Source: CAMQRS01 sp964370065
Lineage (GTDB): Bacteria; Bacillota_I; Bacilli_A; Erysipelotrichales; Erysipelotrichaceae
Assembly: GCA_964370065.1 (NCBI GenBank)
Contig: CAYJGK010000017.1
Location: 1-38,375 of the forward strand
Length of the DNA: 38,375 nt
Direction: 5' to 3'
Shown piece after piece: positions 9,268 to 17,912 of this stretch. Made by a program: the position numbers and the translations under genes. Under the pieces are notes generated by a model. It was not told where the DNA came from, did not search any database, and saw nothing but the letters and a program-made list of their open reading frames with translations. Numbering within the stretch: the first letter of the stretch is position 1; the number at the start of each line of letters is the position of its first letter.

Positions 9268-11060
9268 CTTACTTCCTCCCCCATTTGTAATGTATAAATA
9301 TCTTGATAAAACCCTTTTTCATTTACTAGTTGCTCATGACTTCCTTGTTGAACAATTTTACCTCCCTCTAAAATAATAATTTTATCTGCTTGTATTGCGC
9401 TGTTTACACGGTGTGTAACAATAAACATTGTTGCTTTATGCTTCATGTTTTTTAATGCGTTTTGAATGGCTGCATCGGTTTTAGAATCTAGTGCACTCAA
9501 AGAATCGTCAAAAATTAATATTGGGCATTCATTAACCAATGTTCTAGCAATTGCAATTCGTTGTTTTTGTCCGCCTGATAAGGTAACTCCTTTTTCTCCA
9601 ACTTCTGTTTTATAACCTAAACTAAATTCTTGAATAACGTCATGAATAGATGCTGTTCTTGCCGCATCATATACTTTCTCTTCTGCAATTTCTTTTGCAC
9701 TCAATGCTAAATTATCATAAATTGTTTTAGAGAATAAAAAAGGTTCTTGTAAAACGATTCCCACTTGTTGGCGCACGCAACCTTTTGCAATATCACGTAA
9801 TTCTACTCCATCAAATTGGATATTTCCTTCATACTCATATAACCTACTCATTAAGTTGACTAAACTACTTTTACCTGAGCCTGTTGGACCCATCACTGCG
9901 ATAGTTTGTTTAGGCGAAACACTAAGATTAATGTTAGTAAGAGTATGTGAACTATCATCTTGGTATCGGAAGGATACATGTTTAAAATCAATTTGACCTT
10001 TTAAAGACATATGTATACCTTTATCTAAATCCTCTGGTTCCACTTTTAATATTTCATCAATACGTTTAATAGAGACGCTTAATTTTCCTAAATCTGCTAA
10101 AATACGACCTAGTTGTCTAAGTGGCCATATAACAAAGCTAACATACGATAAGAAAACAAAATATTGTCCACCACCAATAGCACCACTTTGCACAAATTCA
10201 ATCCCTGCAACTAGCATAATTAATATTTGTACCAATCCAAAAATATCAGTTACACTCCAAAAAATAGACATCGCATGTATCAAACGATATAGTTTTTCAC
10301 GATAATCATCATTTGCTCTTTCAAATTTTTCAATTTCTTCTAATTCTGCATTAAAAGCTTTTACAACTCGTACGCCTGCTAAATTTTCTTGTACAACACT
10401 TGTTAACATAGATTCTGACTCATCACACTCTAAGAAAATTTTCTTGCTACGTTTAAAGAAAATGTAACTAGATATAAATAAAATTGGCAATACAAAAAAT
10501 GACAATAATGTTAACGTTGGATTTATTGATACTAAAATAATAATCGCTGTAACACTTGTAAAAATAGAAAAAAACATTTCTGCAAATTGTGTGGCTAAAG
10601 TTCTTCGTATTTGATCGATATCCGATGTACTTCTTTGTATTAAATCACCACTTTCTTTACTTTTGTGATAGGAGTAATCTAATTTTTGAAGATGGTCGTA
10701 TACGTGATCACGAATGTTTTTTGCGAAAGTTTCAGATAGCACTCCACAAATCACACCTTTTAAATACACAGCTAAAGCAACCACACTGAATACAACTATG
10801 ATACTTAATGTAGCCACCCACAAATGATTTGACACATAATGACTACCTCCTAATAATTGATTAATCAAATGTGTCATAGGATCATGTATTGCTAATCCAT
10901 TAATAACATTATCCAATACATAACTAACAATTAATGGACTTATTAATAAACCTATTGAATAAATTAACACACATAATAGAAGTAGCAAAAATAAATATTT
11001 TACTTTTTTTGTATACTTCAATATAAATAATATATCTTTCATATCCCTATTTCTCCCCAT
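9264..11060 (-). CDS. Heterodimeric ABC exporter subunit with degenerate ATPase site (BmrC/YheI/LmrC type)
   Basis: This half-transporter has about 598 residues: a transmembrane domain, then a nucleotide-binding domain with Walker A GPTGSGKSS (about residue 389), signature LSGGQKQR (about 492) and Walker B IFDDSLSALD (about 515). The residue after the Walker B Asp is Asp where an active ATPase has Glu. This is the hallmark of the non-catalytic site in asymmetric exporters such as BmrCD, LmrCD and TM287/288. The H-loop His is present (IVTHR). The longest frame starts at 11060, right after the T-tract of a terminator. The Met at 11042 (MKDILFILKY) is a better start, because GGGGAG and AGGG lie just before it. 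It is first in the pair and overlaps the next gene by 4 bases. Confidence 0.92.
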   Translation of the reverse strand: MGRNRDMKDILFILKYTKKVKYLFLLLLLCVLIYSIGLLISPLIVSYVLDNVINGLAIHDPMTHLINQLLGGSHYVSNHLWVATLSIIVVFSVVALAVYLKGVICGVLSETFAKNIRDHVYDHLQKLDYSYHKSKESGDLIQRSTSDIDQIRRTLATQFAEMFFSIFTSVTAIIILVSINPTLTLLSFFVLPILFISSYIFFKRSKKIFLECDESESMLTSVVQENLAGVRVVKAFNAELEEIEKFERANDDYREKLYRLIHAMSIFWSVTDIFGLVQILIMLVAGIEFVQSGAIGGGQYFVFLSYVSFVIWPLRQLGRILADLGKLSVSIKRIDEILKVEPEDLDKGIHMSLKGQIDFKHVSFRYQDDSSHTLTNINLSVSPKQTIAVMGPTGSGKSSLVNLMSRLYEYEGNIQFDGVELRDIAKGCVRQQVGIVLQEPFLFSKTIYDNLALSAKEIAEEKVYDAARTASIHDVIQEFSLGYKTEVGEKGVTLSGGQKQRIAIARTLVNECPILIFDDSLSALDSKTDAAIQNALKNMKHKATMFIVTHRVNSAIQADKIIILEGGKIVQQGSHEQLVNEKGFYQDIYTLQMGEEVR

Positions 11061-11088
11061 AAAAAAAGTAACTACAATAGTAGTTACT
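11061..11088 (-). terminator. Strong intrinsic terminator directly before the ABC exporter genes
   Basis: AGTAACTAC (11067-11075) and GTAGTTACT (11080-11088) form a perfect 9-bp stem with a 4-base loop. On the minus strand it is followed by seven T residues, which end exactly where the longest ABC frame begins (11060). It can terminate the upstream TSCPD gene. Since no clear promoter lies between it and the ABC genes, it may also act as an attenuator for them. Confidence 0.8.
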
Positions 11089-11107
11089 AAATATACTTAA
11101 ACAAATT

Positions 11108-11362
11108 TTATAAACTTGATTTGTATTGTATTAAAGCCTGAGCAATTTGATCAGGACAAGATGTTTTTCTAACTCCGCAAGGAACACCTTTAAATGATAA
11201 AATCACTTCATCTATTGTTTTATTAACTAATATATTTGAAATACCTAATAAATTTCCTGCACATCCTCCATCAATTGAAACAGACTGAATCGTTTCTTGT
11301 TCTATTTCAAATGTCATCATACGTGAACAAACACCTTTTGTTTTATATGTAAATGTTGTCAT
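11108..11362 (-). CDS. Small TSCPD-domain protein (TIGR03905-like)
   Basis: The product is 84 residues, the usual size of the TIGR03905 family. It carries the family signature near the C-terminus (GVRKTSCPDQIAQAL) and further cysteines at CSRMM, GGCAG and VPCGV. Related TSCPD domains occur at the C-terminus of some ribonucleotide reductases and are thought to bind metal or nucleic acid. The stand-alone form has no assigned function that I know of. AAAGGAG lies upstream at good spacing, and a promoter is visible at 11394-11422. The terminator at 11061-11088 follows, then the ABC exporter, so it may be the first cistron of that unit. Confidence 0.8.
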   Translation of the reverse strand: MTTFTYKTKGVCSRMMTFEIEQETIQSVSIDGGCAGNLLGISNILVNKTIDEVILSFKGVPCGVRKTSCPDQIAQALIQYKSSL

Positions 11363-11393
11363 ACTAACACTCCTTTTACTATTATTAATACTA

Positions 11394-11422
11394 ATTTTAT
11401 CGCATTTAAACTATTTTGTAAA
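11394..11422 (-). promoter_or_regulatory. Promoter of the TSCPD gene (and possibly the ABC exporter)
   Basis: On the minus strand TTTACA and TAAAAT are separated by exactly 17 bases, each one mismatch from the sigma-A consensus. The predicted start is about 25-30 bases upstream of the TSCPD ATG. It is the only convincing promoter between the methyltransferase gene and the ABC genes. Confidence 0.6.
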
Positions 11423-11452
11423 TGAAAAATTATTGCCTAGTTACTAATCACT

Positions 11453-12187
11453 TTATTTCCTAAACTTATATAAGCAAATCCCTGCAGCCACACCTACATT
11501 TAATGACTCAAATGCTGTCATCTCTATAAATACATTAGCATCGCTTTGCTTTAATAATGAGTGCGATACACCATTGCCTTCGTTTCCAAATATAAAAGCA
11601 ACAGAAGGAATATGATTATCAAACTCCTGTAAACCAGATGCTTCATGCAATGATGTCGCTAATACAAAACAATTTTGTGCTTGTAGTAATTTCACTTTTT
11701 CAAATAAATCAACACATTCAACACGAATATGAAACATGGCTCCTTGTGTAGAACGAATTGTTTTTTCATTATACAAGTCCGCACTTGTTTTAGATAAATA
11801 CACACTATCAAAGCCAAAAGAATAAGCTGTACGAATAATCGTTCCTACATTACCAGGATCTTGTACACCATCTAATAAAACAATACGCGTTTCTTTCTTT
11901 TGAGTATATGCTATTTTTTTACAAATTGCCATAAAATTAACTTGGGATACATTTTTTGATAGTTTATCCATGACTTGATCACTAACAAAGATAATTTGTT
12001 CATGGTCAAAAGGACAAGCAATTTCCATACGCACAAGAATAGTCACTACACACCCTGATTTCAATGCTTCTTGTATTAAGTGCTCTCCTTCTACAAAAAA
12101 CATTTTTTCTTGATCACGATACTTTTTTTGGTGTAACTTCATCCATGCTTTTATTTTAGCATTTTGACTTGATTTGATTTCCATCAT
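11453..12187 (-). CDS. TrmH/SpoU-family RNA 2'-O-methyltransferase (YsgA-like)
   Basis: This is a SPOUT methyltransferase of 244 residues that would use S-adenosylmethionine to methylate ribose 2'-OH in rRNA or tRNA. The N-terminal substrate-binding part starts EIKSSQNAKIKAWMKLHQKK and contains FFVEGEHLIQEAL. The three catalytic knot motifs follow: LLDGVQDPGNVGTIIRTA (motif 1, with Asn and Arg), VAFIFGNEGNGVS (motif 2) and ESLNVGVAAGICLYKF (motif 3). The N-terminal half resembles YsgA/RlmB-type enzymes more than tRNA TrmL. The exact target nucleotide is not predictable. It lies 6 bases after the unknown membrane protein gene and is last in the topoisomerase IV chain. Confidence 0.88.
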   Translation of the reverse strand: MMEIKSSQNAKIKAWMKLHQKKYRDQEKMFFVEGEHLIQEALKSGCVVTILVRMEIACPFDHEQIIFVSDQVMDKLSKNVSQVNFMAICKKIAYTQKKETRIVLLDGVQDPGNVGTIIRTAYSFGFDSVYLSKTSADLYNEKTIRSTQGAMFHIRVECVDLFEKVKLLQAQNCFVLATSLHEASGLQEFDNHIPSVAFIFGNEGNGVSHSLLKQSDANVFIEMTAFESLNVGVAAGICLYKFRK

Positions 12188-12193
12188 AGTAAA

Positions 12194-12862
12194 TTACGAC
12201 ATTTTTACTGGTAGATCAAATTCAAATAACTCGTCGTCTTCACTATATGACTTGCTTGCATCTGTTTGACTTTGAATGTATTTGTTTTTAATATTTGTGA
12301 ATGTTAATTTTACATTTAAGAAAAATAAACCAAGACTAAAGAACACTGCTAAATAAACATCATATCCTAAGATAAAGTGAATCAATACAAAGAACATGGC
12401 AACTAAGAACACTTGCATCATTAAAAATTGATTACGTACTTTCGCTAATGTTGTAACCATAAATTCTGTTTCTTCATATACTTTAGTAATCACTTCAGTT
12501 GGCAGTGTGGTGTCAATAAATGTTAACGCTTTTTGTTTCTTGCGTTTTCCTATTGTTGCCTCTAATACATCTTTCATACGAATATAGCAATATCGTGCTG
12601 CATTCGTGTTTTCTTCTGCTAGGTAACGTAAAGAATATGCATACATTACCCATAAATAAGTATCATTGTCTAAATAATCTTTTGAATTAATTGCCATTTT
12701 TTTCGCCAACTCATTCATTCTTAGATTATCTTTTTCTTGAATGGCGCATTTTAATGTCACAAGCATAGCATCTATTTCTTCATCACTATATTCTACTTCT
12801 TCCATAGGAATCGTCTCTACGACTTCTTCTACTACTTCTGCATCAATAATTTCGTTATTCAT
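12194..12862 (-). CDS. Unknown membrane protein downstream of parC
   Basis: I do not recognise this protein of 222 residues. The first 30 residues are very acidic (EVVEEVVETIPMEEVEYSDEE). A helical region rich in charged residues follows, then two hydrophobic segments at about residues 145-190 (VFLVAMFFVLIHFILGY and VYLAVFFSLGLFFLNV), and a short polar tail ending in acidic residues and LPVKMS. The predicted form is a hairpin-type membrane protein with a large cytoplasmic N-terminal part. Its start is 10 bases after parC and its Shine-Dalgarno overlaps the parC end, so it is co-transcribed with topoisomerase IV. No function is assigned. Confidence 0.8.
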   Translation of the reverse strand: MNNEIIDAEVVEEVVETIPMEEVEYSDEEIDAMLVTLKCAIQEKDNLRMNELAKKMAINSKDYLDNDTYLWVMYAYSLRYLAEENTNAARYCYIRMKDVLEATIGKRKKQKALTFIDTTLPTEVITKVYEETEFMVTTLAKVRNQFLMMQVFLVAMFFVLIHFILGYDVYLAVFFSLGLFFLNVKLTFTNIKNKYIQSQTDASKSYSEDDELFEFDLPVKMS

Positions 12863-12871
12863 AAATTCCTC

Positions 12872-15367
12872 CTATAATTCGAAATGTAGTTCTTCGACTT
12901 TTTCATTTGTTTCAGTTTCAATTACTTCTTGTTTTTCTCGTATTGCAATAGTTTCTAGTTGTTGTAACAAGTAGAATGATGCATTAAATTTTACAACATT
13001 TGAAAATGTGGCTTCCTTTTTCATAATAGGAACTTCTTTCGCAGTTAATTCAATTTTCTCATCACTCATAAAAGTAATTATATCATTTGCTAAAACTAAT
13101 CGAGTATATTGTAACACAGATGGGTTACTTTTTACTTTTTTATGTATTAAGTTTCCTTTTACTGGTCTTCCAAGAATAGGAACATCCTCTAATTTTAAAC
13201 GTTTCATCATTCCACTTTCGCAAATAATTAACAAATTAGATTGTGGGTATAAAACAACATTACATCCAATAAGCACATCCTCTACCATATTCATTGCTTT
13301 TACCCCTTTTGCTTTACTAGCACTTGTAGGGATTAAATCTACATTGTAACGTGTTGCATATCCATTTCTTGTTGTTAGAACGATATCATCATGGTCATAT
13401 GCAATAAAAGTACTTAATAAAGTGTCCTCTTCTGCTAAGTTCATACAACTCATTGTTTTATTATTTCTAGAAACTGAAAAATCTGATATATAACTTTTTT
13501 TAATCATTCCTTTTCGACTAACACTCACAAAGTATCCATCTGTATCAAAAGTTGGTAAAATAAAGGCATTTACTATTTTTTCATTAGCGCTTATTTTTAT
13601 TTTTGCACTACAATGCATACCTACATCCTTCCATTTACTTTCCTCTACTTCATACATTGGCAAGTAGCCATATGTACCTTGATCAGTAAAGAAAATAATG
13701 TGGTCTAAAGTATTCACTTCTTGGATACCGATTAACTCGTCACCCTCTTTTATTCCTGGATTATTTCTTTCACTAGCCGTATAAGAACGTAAAGAGACTC
13801 GTTTGATATATCCATCTCTTGAAATAGTAGCCATAACACGATCATTTGCAATCATCGCTACTTTATCAATTTTGATTTCTTCAATCTCATTTTCAATTAC
13901 GCTTAAACGTGCATTACAATATATTTTTTTTACTTGTTTTAGTTCGTTGATAACGACTTTTTTTAACATAGAAGGATTCGAAATAATTTCATTTAAATCT
14001 TCAATTTCATTGACTAAGTGAGCAAATTCATCTTTTAAAGCATATACATCTGTATTAGATAAGCGATATAACCGTAATGTAACAATCGCTTCTGCTTGTA
14101 GATCGCTGAATTGATACGCTTCAATAATACTACGTTTAGCATCTGCCTTATCTTTACTTGAACGAATGATTGCAATAATTTCATCTAAAACAGAAATGCA
14201 TTTAATTAATCCTTCTAATATATGACAACGTTTTTCTTTTTTATTCAACTCGAATCGACTTCTTCTTAAGACTACATCCTTACGGTGTGTAATAAAAGCA
14301 TCTAACATATCACATAAACCTAATTGCATTGGTCTTTTATCAACAATAGCAACAACATTGTAATTAAATGCTACTTGTAAATCTGTATGTTTATATAAAT
14401 AATTTAATACTAAATTTGTATCCACATCTTTTTTTACATCTATTACTATTCGTAAACCGTTACGGTCGCTTTCATCACGTACATCAATTAAACCATCTAT
14501 ATCTTTGTTAATACGAATTTCATCCATCTTTTTAACCATATTACTTTTAATAACTTCATAAGGTATTTCAGTAATAATAATTTGTTGGATTGTCTTTGTT
14601 TTTTCAACAGTACATTTACCACGTATAATGACTTTACCTTTACCAGTTGTTAAAGCATCTTTAATGCCTTGCAACCCTTGTACGATTCCCCCAGTCGGAA
14701 AATCAGGGCCTTTCACAAACTCCATTAAGTCATCAATAGTACAGGTTGCGTGAGCAATACGATAAATAGTTGCATCAATTACTTCATTTAAGTTGTGAGG
14801 AGGAATATTAGTGGCATATCCACTTGCAATACCACTAATTCCATTTACTAATAAATTGGGATAGCGAGCAGGTAATACTGTCGGTTCCATTTCTGTATCA
14901 TCAAAGTTATAAGCAAAGTTAACTGTATCCTTTTCGATATCATTCAACATCATTTGTGCAATAGGAGATAGCCTTGCTTCTGTATAACGCATAGCAGCAG
15001 CCGGATCATCATCAATACTCCCATTATTTCCCTGCATATCAATTAAAGGAATTCGACTTTTCCAATCCTGAGACAAGCGTACCATTGCATCATAAATAGA
15101 ACTATCTCCATGAGGATGGTAATTACCCATAATAATCCCTACTGCTTTTGCACTTTTACGATACTTATGTTCATGCGTATTACCTTCTACTTGCATACCA
15201 TATAAAATTCTTCTTTGCACTGGTTTTAACCCATCTCGTACATCAGGTAACGCTCTTTCTTGAATGATATATTTTGAATAGCGTCCAAAACGATCACCCA
15301 TAATTTCTTCTAGCGGGGATACAATAATGCGTGAAGTATCTTGTACTTTACTTTTATTCTTTGCCAT
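12872..15367 (-). CDS. parC: DNA topoisomerase IV subunit A
   Basis: ParC cuts and rejoins both DNA strands so that daughter chromosomes can be unlinked. The product has 831 residues, a usual length. The N-terminal breakage-reunion domain shows DRFGRYSKYIIQERALPDVR, the winged-helix segment DGLKPVQRRILYGM, and the quinolone-target region HPHGDSSIYDAMVRL with Ser89 and Asp93 at the positions of E. coli GyrA Ser83 and Asp87. These are the sensitive-type residues. The active-site Tyr is Y128 in AMRYTEARL. The C-terminal beta-propeller lacks the GyrA-box QRRGGKG, which argues for ParC rather than GyrA. Its ATG shares a base with the parE stop (TAATG), so the two are coupled. Confidence 0.95.
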   Translation of the reverse strand: MAKNKSKVQDTSRIIVSPLEEIMGDRFGRYSKYIIQERALPDVRDGLKPVQRRILYGMQVEGNTHEHKYRKSAKAVGIIMGNYHPHGDSSIYDAMVRLSQDWKSRIPLIDMQGNNGSIDDDPAAAMRYTEARLSPIAQMMLNDIEKDTVNFAYNFDDTEMEPTVLPARYPNLLVNGISGIASGYATNIPPHNLNEVIDATIYRIAHATCTIDDLMEFVKGPDFPTGGIVQGLQGIKDALTTGKGKVIIRGKCTVEKTKTIQQIIITEIPYEVIKSNMVKKMDEIRINKDIDGLIDVRDESDRNGLRIVIDVKKDVDTNLVLNYLYKHTDLQVAFNYNVVAIVDKRPMQLGLCDMLDAFITHRKDVVLRRSRFELNKKEKRCHILEGLIKCISVLDEIIAIIRSSKDKADAKRSIIEAYQFSDLQAEAIVTLRLYRLSNTDVYALKDEFAHLVNEIEDLNEIISNPSMLKKVVINELKQVKKIYCNARLSVIENEIEEIKIDKVAMIANDRVMATISRDGYIKRVSLRSYTASERNNPGIKEGDELIGIQEVNTLDHIIFFTDQGTYGYLPMYEVEESKWKDVGMHCSAKIKISANEKIVNAFILPTFDTDGYFVSVSRKGMIKKSYISDFSVSRNNKTMSCMNLAEEDTLLSTFIAYDHDDIVLTTRNGYATRYNVDLIPTSASKAKGVKAMNMVEDVLIGCNVVLYPQSNLLIICESGMMKRLKLEDVPILGRPVKGNLIHKKVKSNPSVLQYTRLVLANDIITFMSDEKIELTAKEVPIMKKEATFSNVVKFNASFYLLQQLETIAIREKQEVIETETNEKVEELHFEL

Positions 15368-17292
15368 TATCTTTTCTCCTTTTGATTAAAAGCATCTTCC
15401 ATTGTGAAGGATACATTTTCTTCAATCCATTCTCTACGTACATCTGCTTTATCACCCATTAGAATAGATACCCTTTTTTCAGCAATCATTGCATCTTCAA
15501 TAGTGACTTGAATTAACGTGCGAGTTAACGGATCCATTGTGGTTTCCCATAATTGCTCTGCATTCATTTCCCCTAACCCTTTATAACGTTGTAAACTATA
15601 CCCTTTATTTGTTTCTCTAAGAGTAGCTAATTCTGCTTCTGTCCATGCATAACTTGATTCTTTGCCTTTCGATAATTTATATAAAGGCGGTAATGCAATA
15701 TAGACAAACCCTTGCTCGATTAATGGTCGCATATACCGATAAAAGAAGGTTAGTAACAGTACTTGTATGTGTGCACCATCTGTATCTGCATCTGTCATAA
15801 TGACAACTTTATGATAGTTACAGTCACCAACATTAAAAGTTGCCCCTACTCCTGCACCTAGTGCATGAATAATAGTATTCAATTCCTCATTTTTTTCAAC
15901 ATTAGCAATACTTGCTTTTTCGGTATTTAATACTTTACCTCTAAGTGGTAATATTGCTTGGTATTTTGAATCACGACCTTGCTTTGCACTACCTCCTGCT
16001 GAATCACCCTCAACTAAATACAATTCTTTCTTCCTTGCATCTTTACTTTGTGCATTCGCTAATTTCCCTGATAATATTTTTTCTTTTCCTTTTGATTTTC
16101 CATTACGAGCATCGTTTCTAGCTTTTCTTGCCGCTTCTCTAGCTAAAGATGCTTTTTGCATTTTTTTCACTAAAGTAGTTGCTGTTTCTTTATTTTCTTC
16201 TAAGAAATAAGTTAATTTTTCACTAACAATTGATTCTACTACATTACGTGCTTCACTAGTTCCAAGTTTCGCTTTTGTTTGCCCTTCAAATTGCAACAAC
16301 GTTTCAGGTATTCCTAATGATATAATAATTGATAAACCTTCTCGTACATCATTACCTTCAAAATTTTTATCTTTATCTTTTAATAATCCATATTTTCTTG
16401 CATATTCATTGAATATTTTTGTAAATGCTGTTCTGGCTCCAACTTCATGGGTTCCTCCATCTTTTGTACGTACCATATTAACAAATGAGAATATGTTTTC
16501 TTGATATTCATCAATGTATTGGAATGCACAGTCTAAAGTTATTCCATTATTTTCACCTGAAAAAGCGATTGGAGCATGAAATGTTTGTTTATCTTCATGC
16601 AAGTACTCCATGAAAGCATACAATCCTTTCTCATAATGATATTCTTCGATTTTAATATCGTTTTTTCTTTCATCAACACAAATCATTTTTATATTGCTTA
16701 ATAAAAATGCACTCTCTTTTGCTCGTTCACAAATTTGTGTAAATGAGTAATGTGTCGTTGAAAAAATCGTTGGATCTGCTTTAAACGTAACTTTACTTCC
16801 TGTCGTATTGCTTTTTCCAACTTCAACTAATTTTCCAATGTTTTTTCCACCATTAGAAAAATCCATTGTATATTTTTTACCATTACGGCAAACTTCTACA
16901 TGACACCAACTACTTAATGCATTCACGACACTGGCTCCTACACCATGTAGTCCTCCACTTGTTTTATATCCACCATCTTCAGAGAATTTTCCACCTGCAT
17001 GAAGCACTGTGAAAATTACCTCAAGGGCACTATTTCCATTTTTTGTTTGATCTACAGGCATTCCACGTCCTGCATCTTCAACACTAATTGATTCATCTTT
17101 ATGGATGGTAATTTTAATTGTATTCCCATGTCCATTTAATGCCTCATCTATTGAATTATCGACGATTTCCCATACTAAGTGATGTAATCCTCTGCTATCT
17201 GTAGAACCTATATACATCCCTGGTCTTTTACGCACTGCTTCTAATCCTTCAAGGATTTGTATCGAACTACCATCATATGTTTTATTTGCCAT
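15367..17292 (-). CDS. parE: DNA topoisomerase IV subunit B (ATPase)
   Basis: ParE supplies ATP-driven strand passage for topoisomerase IV. The product has 641 residues, normal for the family. The GHKL ATPase domain shows EIVDNSIDEALNGHG (catalytic Glu42, Mg-binding Asn46), DAGRGMPVD and GGLHGVGASVVNALS. The TOPRIM domain shows YLVEGDSAGGSAKQGRD and IMTDADTDGAHI, and the conserved end RRYKGLGEMN-type motif is present as QRYKGLGEMNAEQLWETTMD. A gyrase B reading is possible from motifs alone, but pairing with a ParC-type partner settles it. AAAGGAAG precedes the ATG. A TATAAT-like box at 17315-17320 on the minus strand has no good -35, so transcription may come from the upstream suf/folate unit. 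Confidence 0.95.
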   Translation of the reverse strand: MANKTYDGSSIQILEGLEAVRKRPGMYIGSTDSRGLHHLVWEIVDNSIDEALNGHGNTIKITIHKDESISVEDAGRGMPVDQTKNGNSALEVIFTVLHAGGKFSEDGGYKTSGGLHGVGASVVNALSSWCHVEVCRNGKKYTMDFSNGGKNIGKLVEVGKSNTTGSKVTFKADPTIFSTTHYSFTQICERAKESAFLLSNIKMICVDERKNDIKIEEYHYEKGLYAFMEYLHEDKQTFHAPIAFSGENNGITLDCAFQYIDEYQENIFSFVNMVRTKDGGTHEVGARTAFTKIFNEYARKYGLLKDKDKNFEGNDVREGLSIIISLGIPETLLQFEGQTKAKLGTSEARNVVESIVSEKLTYFLEENKETATTLVKKMQKASLAREAARKARNDARNGKSKGKEKILSGKLANAQSKDARKKELYLVEGDSAGGSAKQGRDSKYQAILPLRGKVLNTEKASIANVEKNEELNTIIHALGAGVGATFNVGDCNYHKVVIMTDADTDGAHIQVLLLTFFYRYMRPLIEQGFVYIALPPLYKLSKGKESSYAWTEAELATLRETNKGYSLQRYKGLGEMNAEQLWETTMDPLTRTLIQVTIEDAMIAEKRVSILMGDKADVRREWIEENVSFTMEDAFNQKEKR

Positions 17293-17372
17293 TCAGTTCA
17301 CTTCCTTTAACTAGATTATATTAACAAATTCGTTCACTCATTACAATAATTATTATCGATTCCATACATTTG

Positions 17373-17912
17373 TCATTCATAGATACATGCTTCGCTAATA
17401 ATGTAATCTAATGCTCTATCAAATTCATTAGTAGTTACCTGTTTTACTTTTTGACACTCGTAAGCTACACCTATACACAATCCAGTATAATGTGCTAAAT
17501 AGCGATCATAGTATCCTTTTCCATACCCTATTCGATGTTTATTTTTATCAAATCCTACGATAGGTACAATGATAACATCTAAATCATCTATTTGTTTTTG
17601 ACTGACAGGTTCTAAAATTTGAAATGATCCTATTGATACTTCCTTTAAACTTAAAACTTCATAAAAAATCATTTCATTTGAAGATATGACTTTAGGTAAT
17701 GCAATACAATCAAAATAGCTGTGTATTTCTCTAATATCTACTTCATTTTTAATAGGCATGTATAATCCAATTTTAGTCCACTTATGCAATACCTGCTTAT
17801 CTTGCAATAAAGTGATTAACCTATTGTTAATCACTTTATTTTTTTGATTCATTTCTTGTTTGCTTAATTGGTTACGATTGGCTATACACGATTTACGCGC
17901 ACTTGATTTCAT
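17373..17912 (-). CDS. 5-formyltetrahydrofolate cyclo-ligase (5,10-methenyl-THF synthetase)
   Basis: The enzyme uses ATP to convert 5-formyltetrahydrofolate to 5,10-methenyltetrahydrofolate, returning stored folate to the one-carbon pool in the cytoplasm. The product has 179 residues, as in the YqgN/MTHFS family. It shows the basic N-terminus with the Arg/Lys cluster and the signature VPIVGFDKNKHRIGYGKGYY with DRYL following, which holds the ATP-binding Gly-Tyr-Gly-Lys-Gly-Tyr-Tyr-Asp-Arg motif. Its start overlaps the sufB stop by 1 base, so it is translated as the last cistron of the suf operon. The gap of 80 bases to parE is the largest in this minus-strand chain. Confidence 0.92.
   Translation of the reverse strand: MKSSARKSCIANRNQLSKQEMNQKNKVINNRLITLLQDKQVLHKWTKIGLYMPIKNEVDIREIHSYFDCIALPKVISSNEMIFYEVLSLKEVSIGSFQILEPVSQKQIDDLDVIIVPIVGFDKNKHRIGYGKGYYDRYLAHYTGLCIGVAYECQKVKQVTTNEFDRALDYIISEACIYE

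Noticed and set aside
11081..11447. 10-bp direct repeat TAGTTACTAA flanking the TSCPD gene (11081-11090 and 11438-11447)
   Set aside because: One copy is part of a terminator stem, there is no transposase or target-site pattern, and a 10-bp match is weak evidence in AT-rich DNA.
13008..13349. Plus-strand open frame inside parC
   Set aside because: It is antisense to a conserved topoisomerase gene, with low-complexity translation and no ribosome binding site.
12872..17292. Possibility that the topoisomerase pair is DNA gyrase
   Set aside because: The A subunit lacks the GyrA-box QRRGGKG, and its N-terminus matches ParC.
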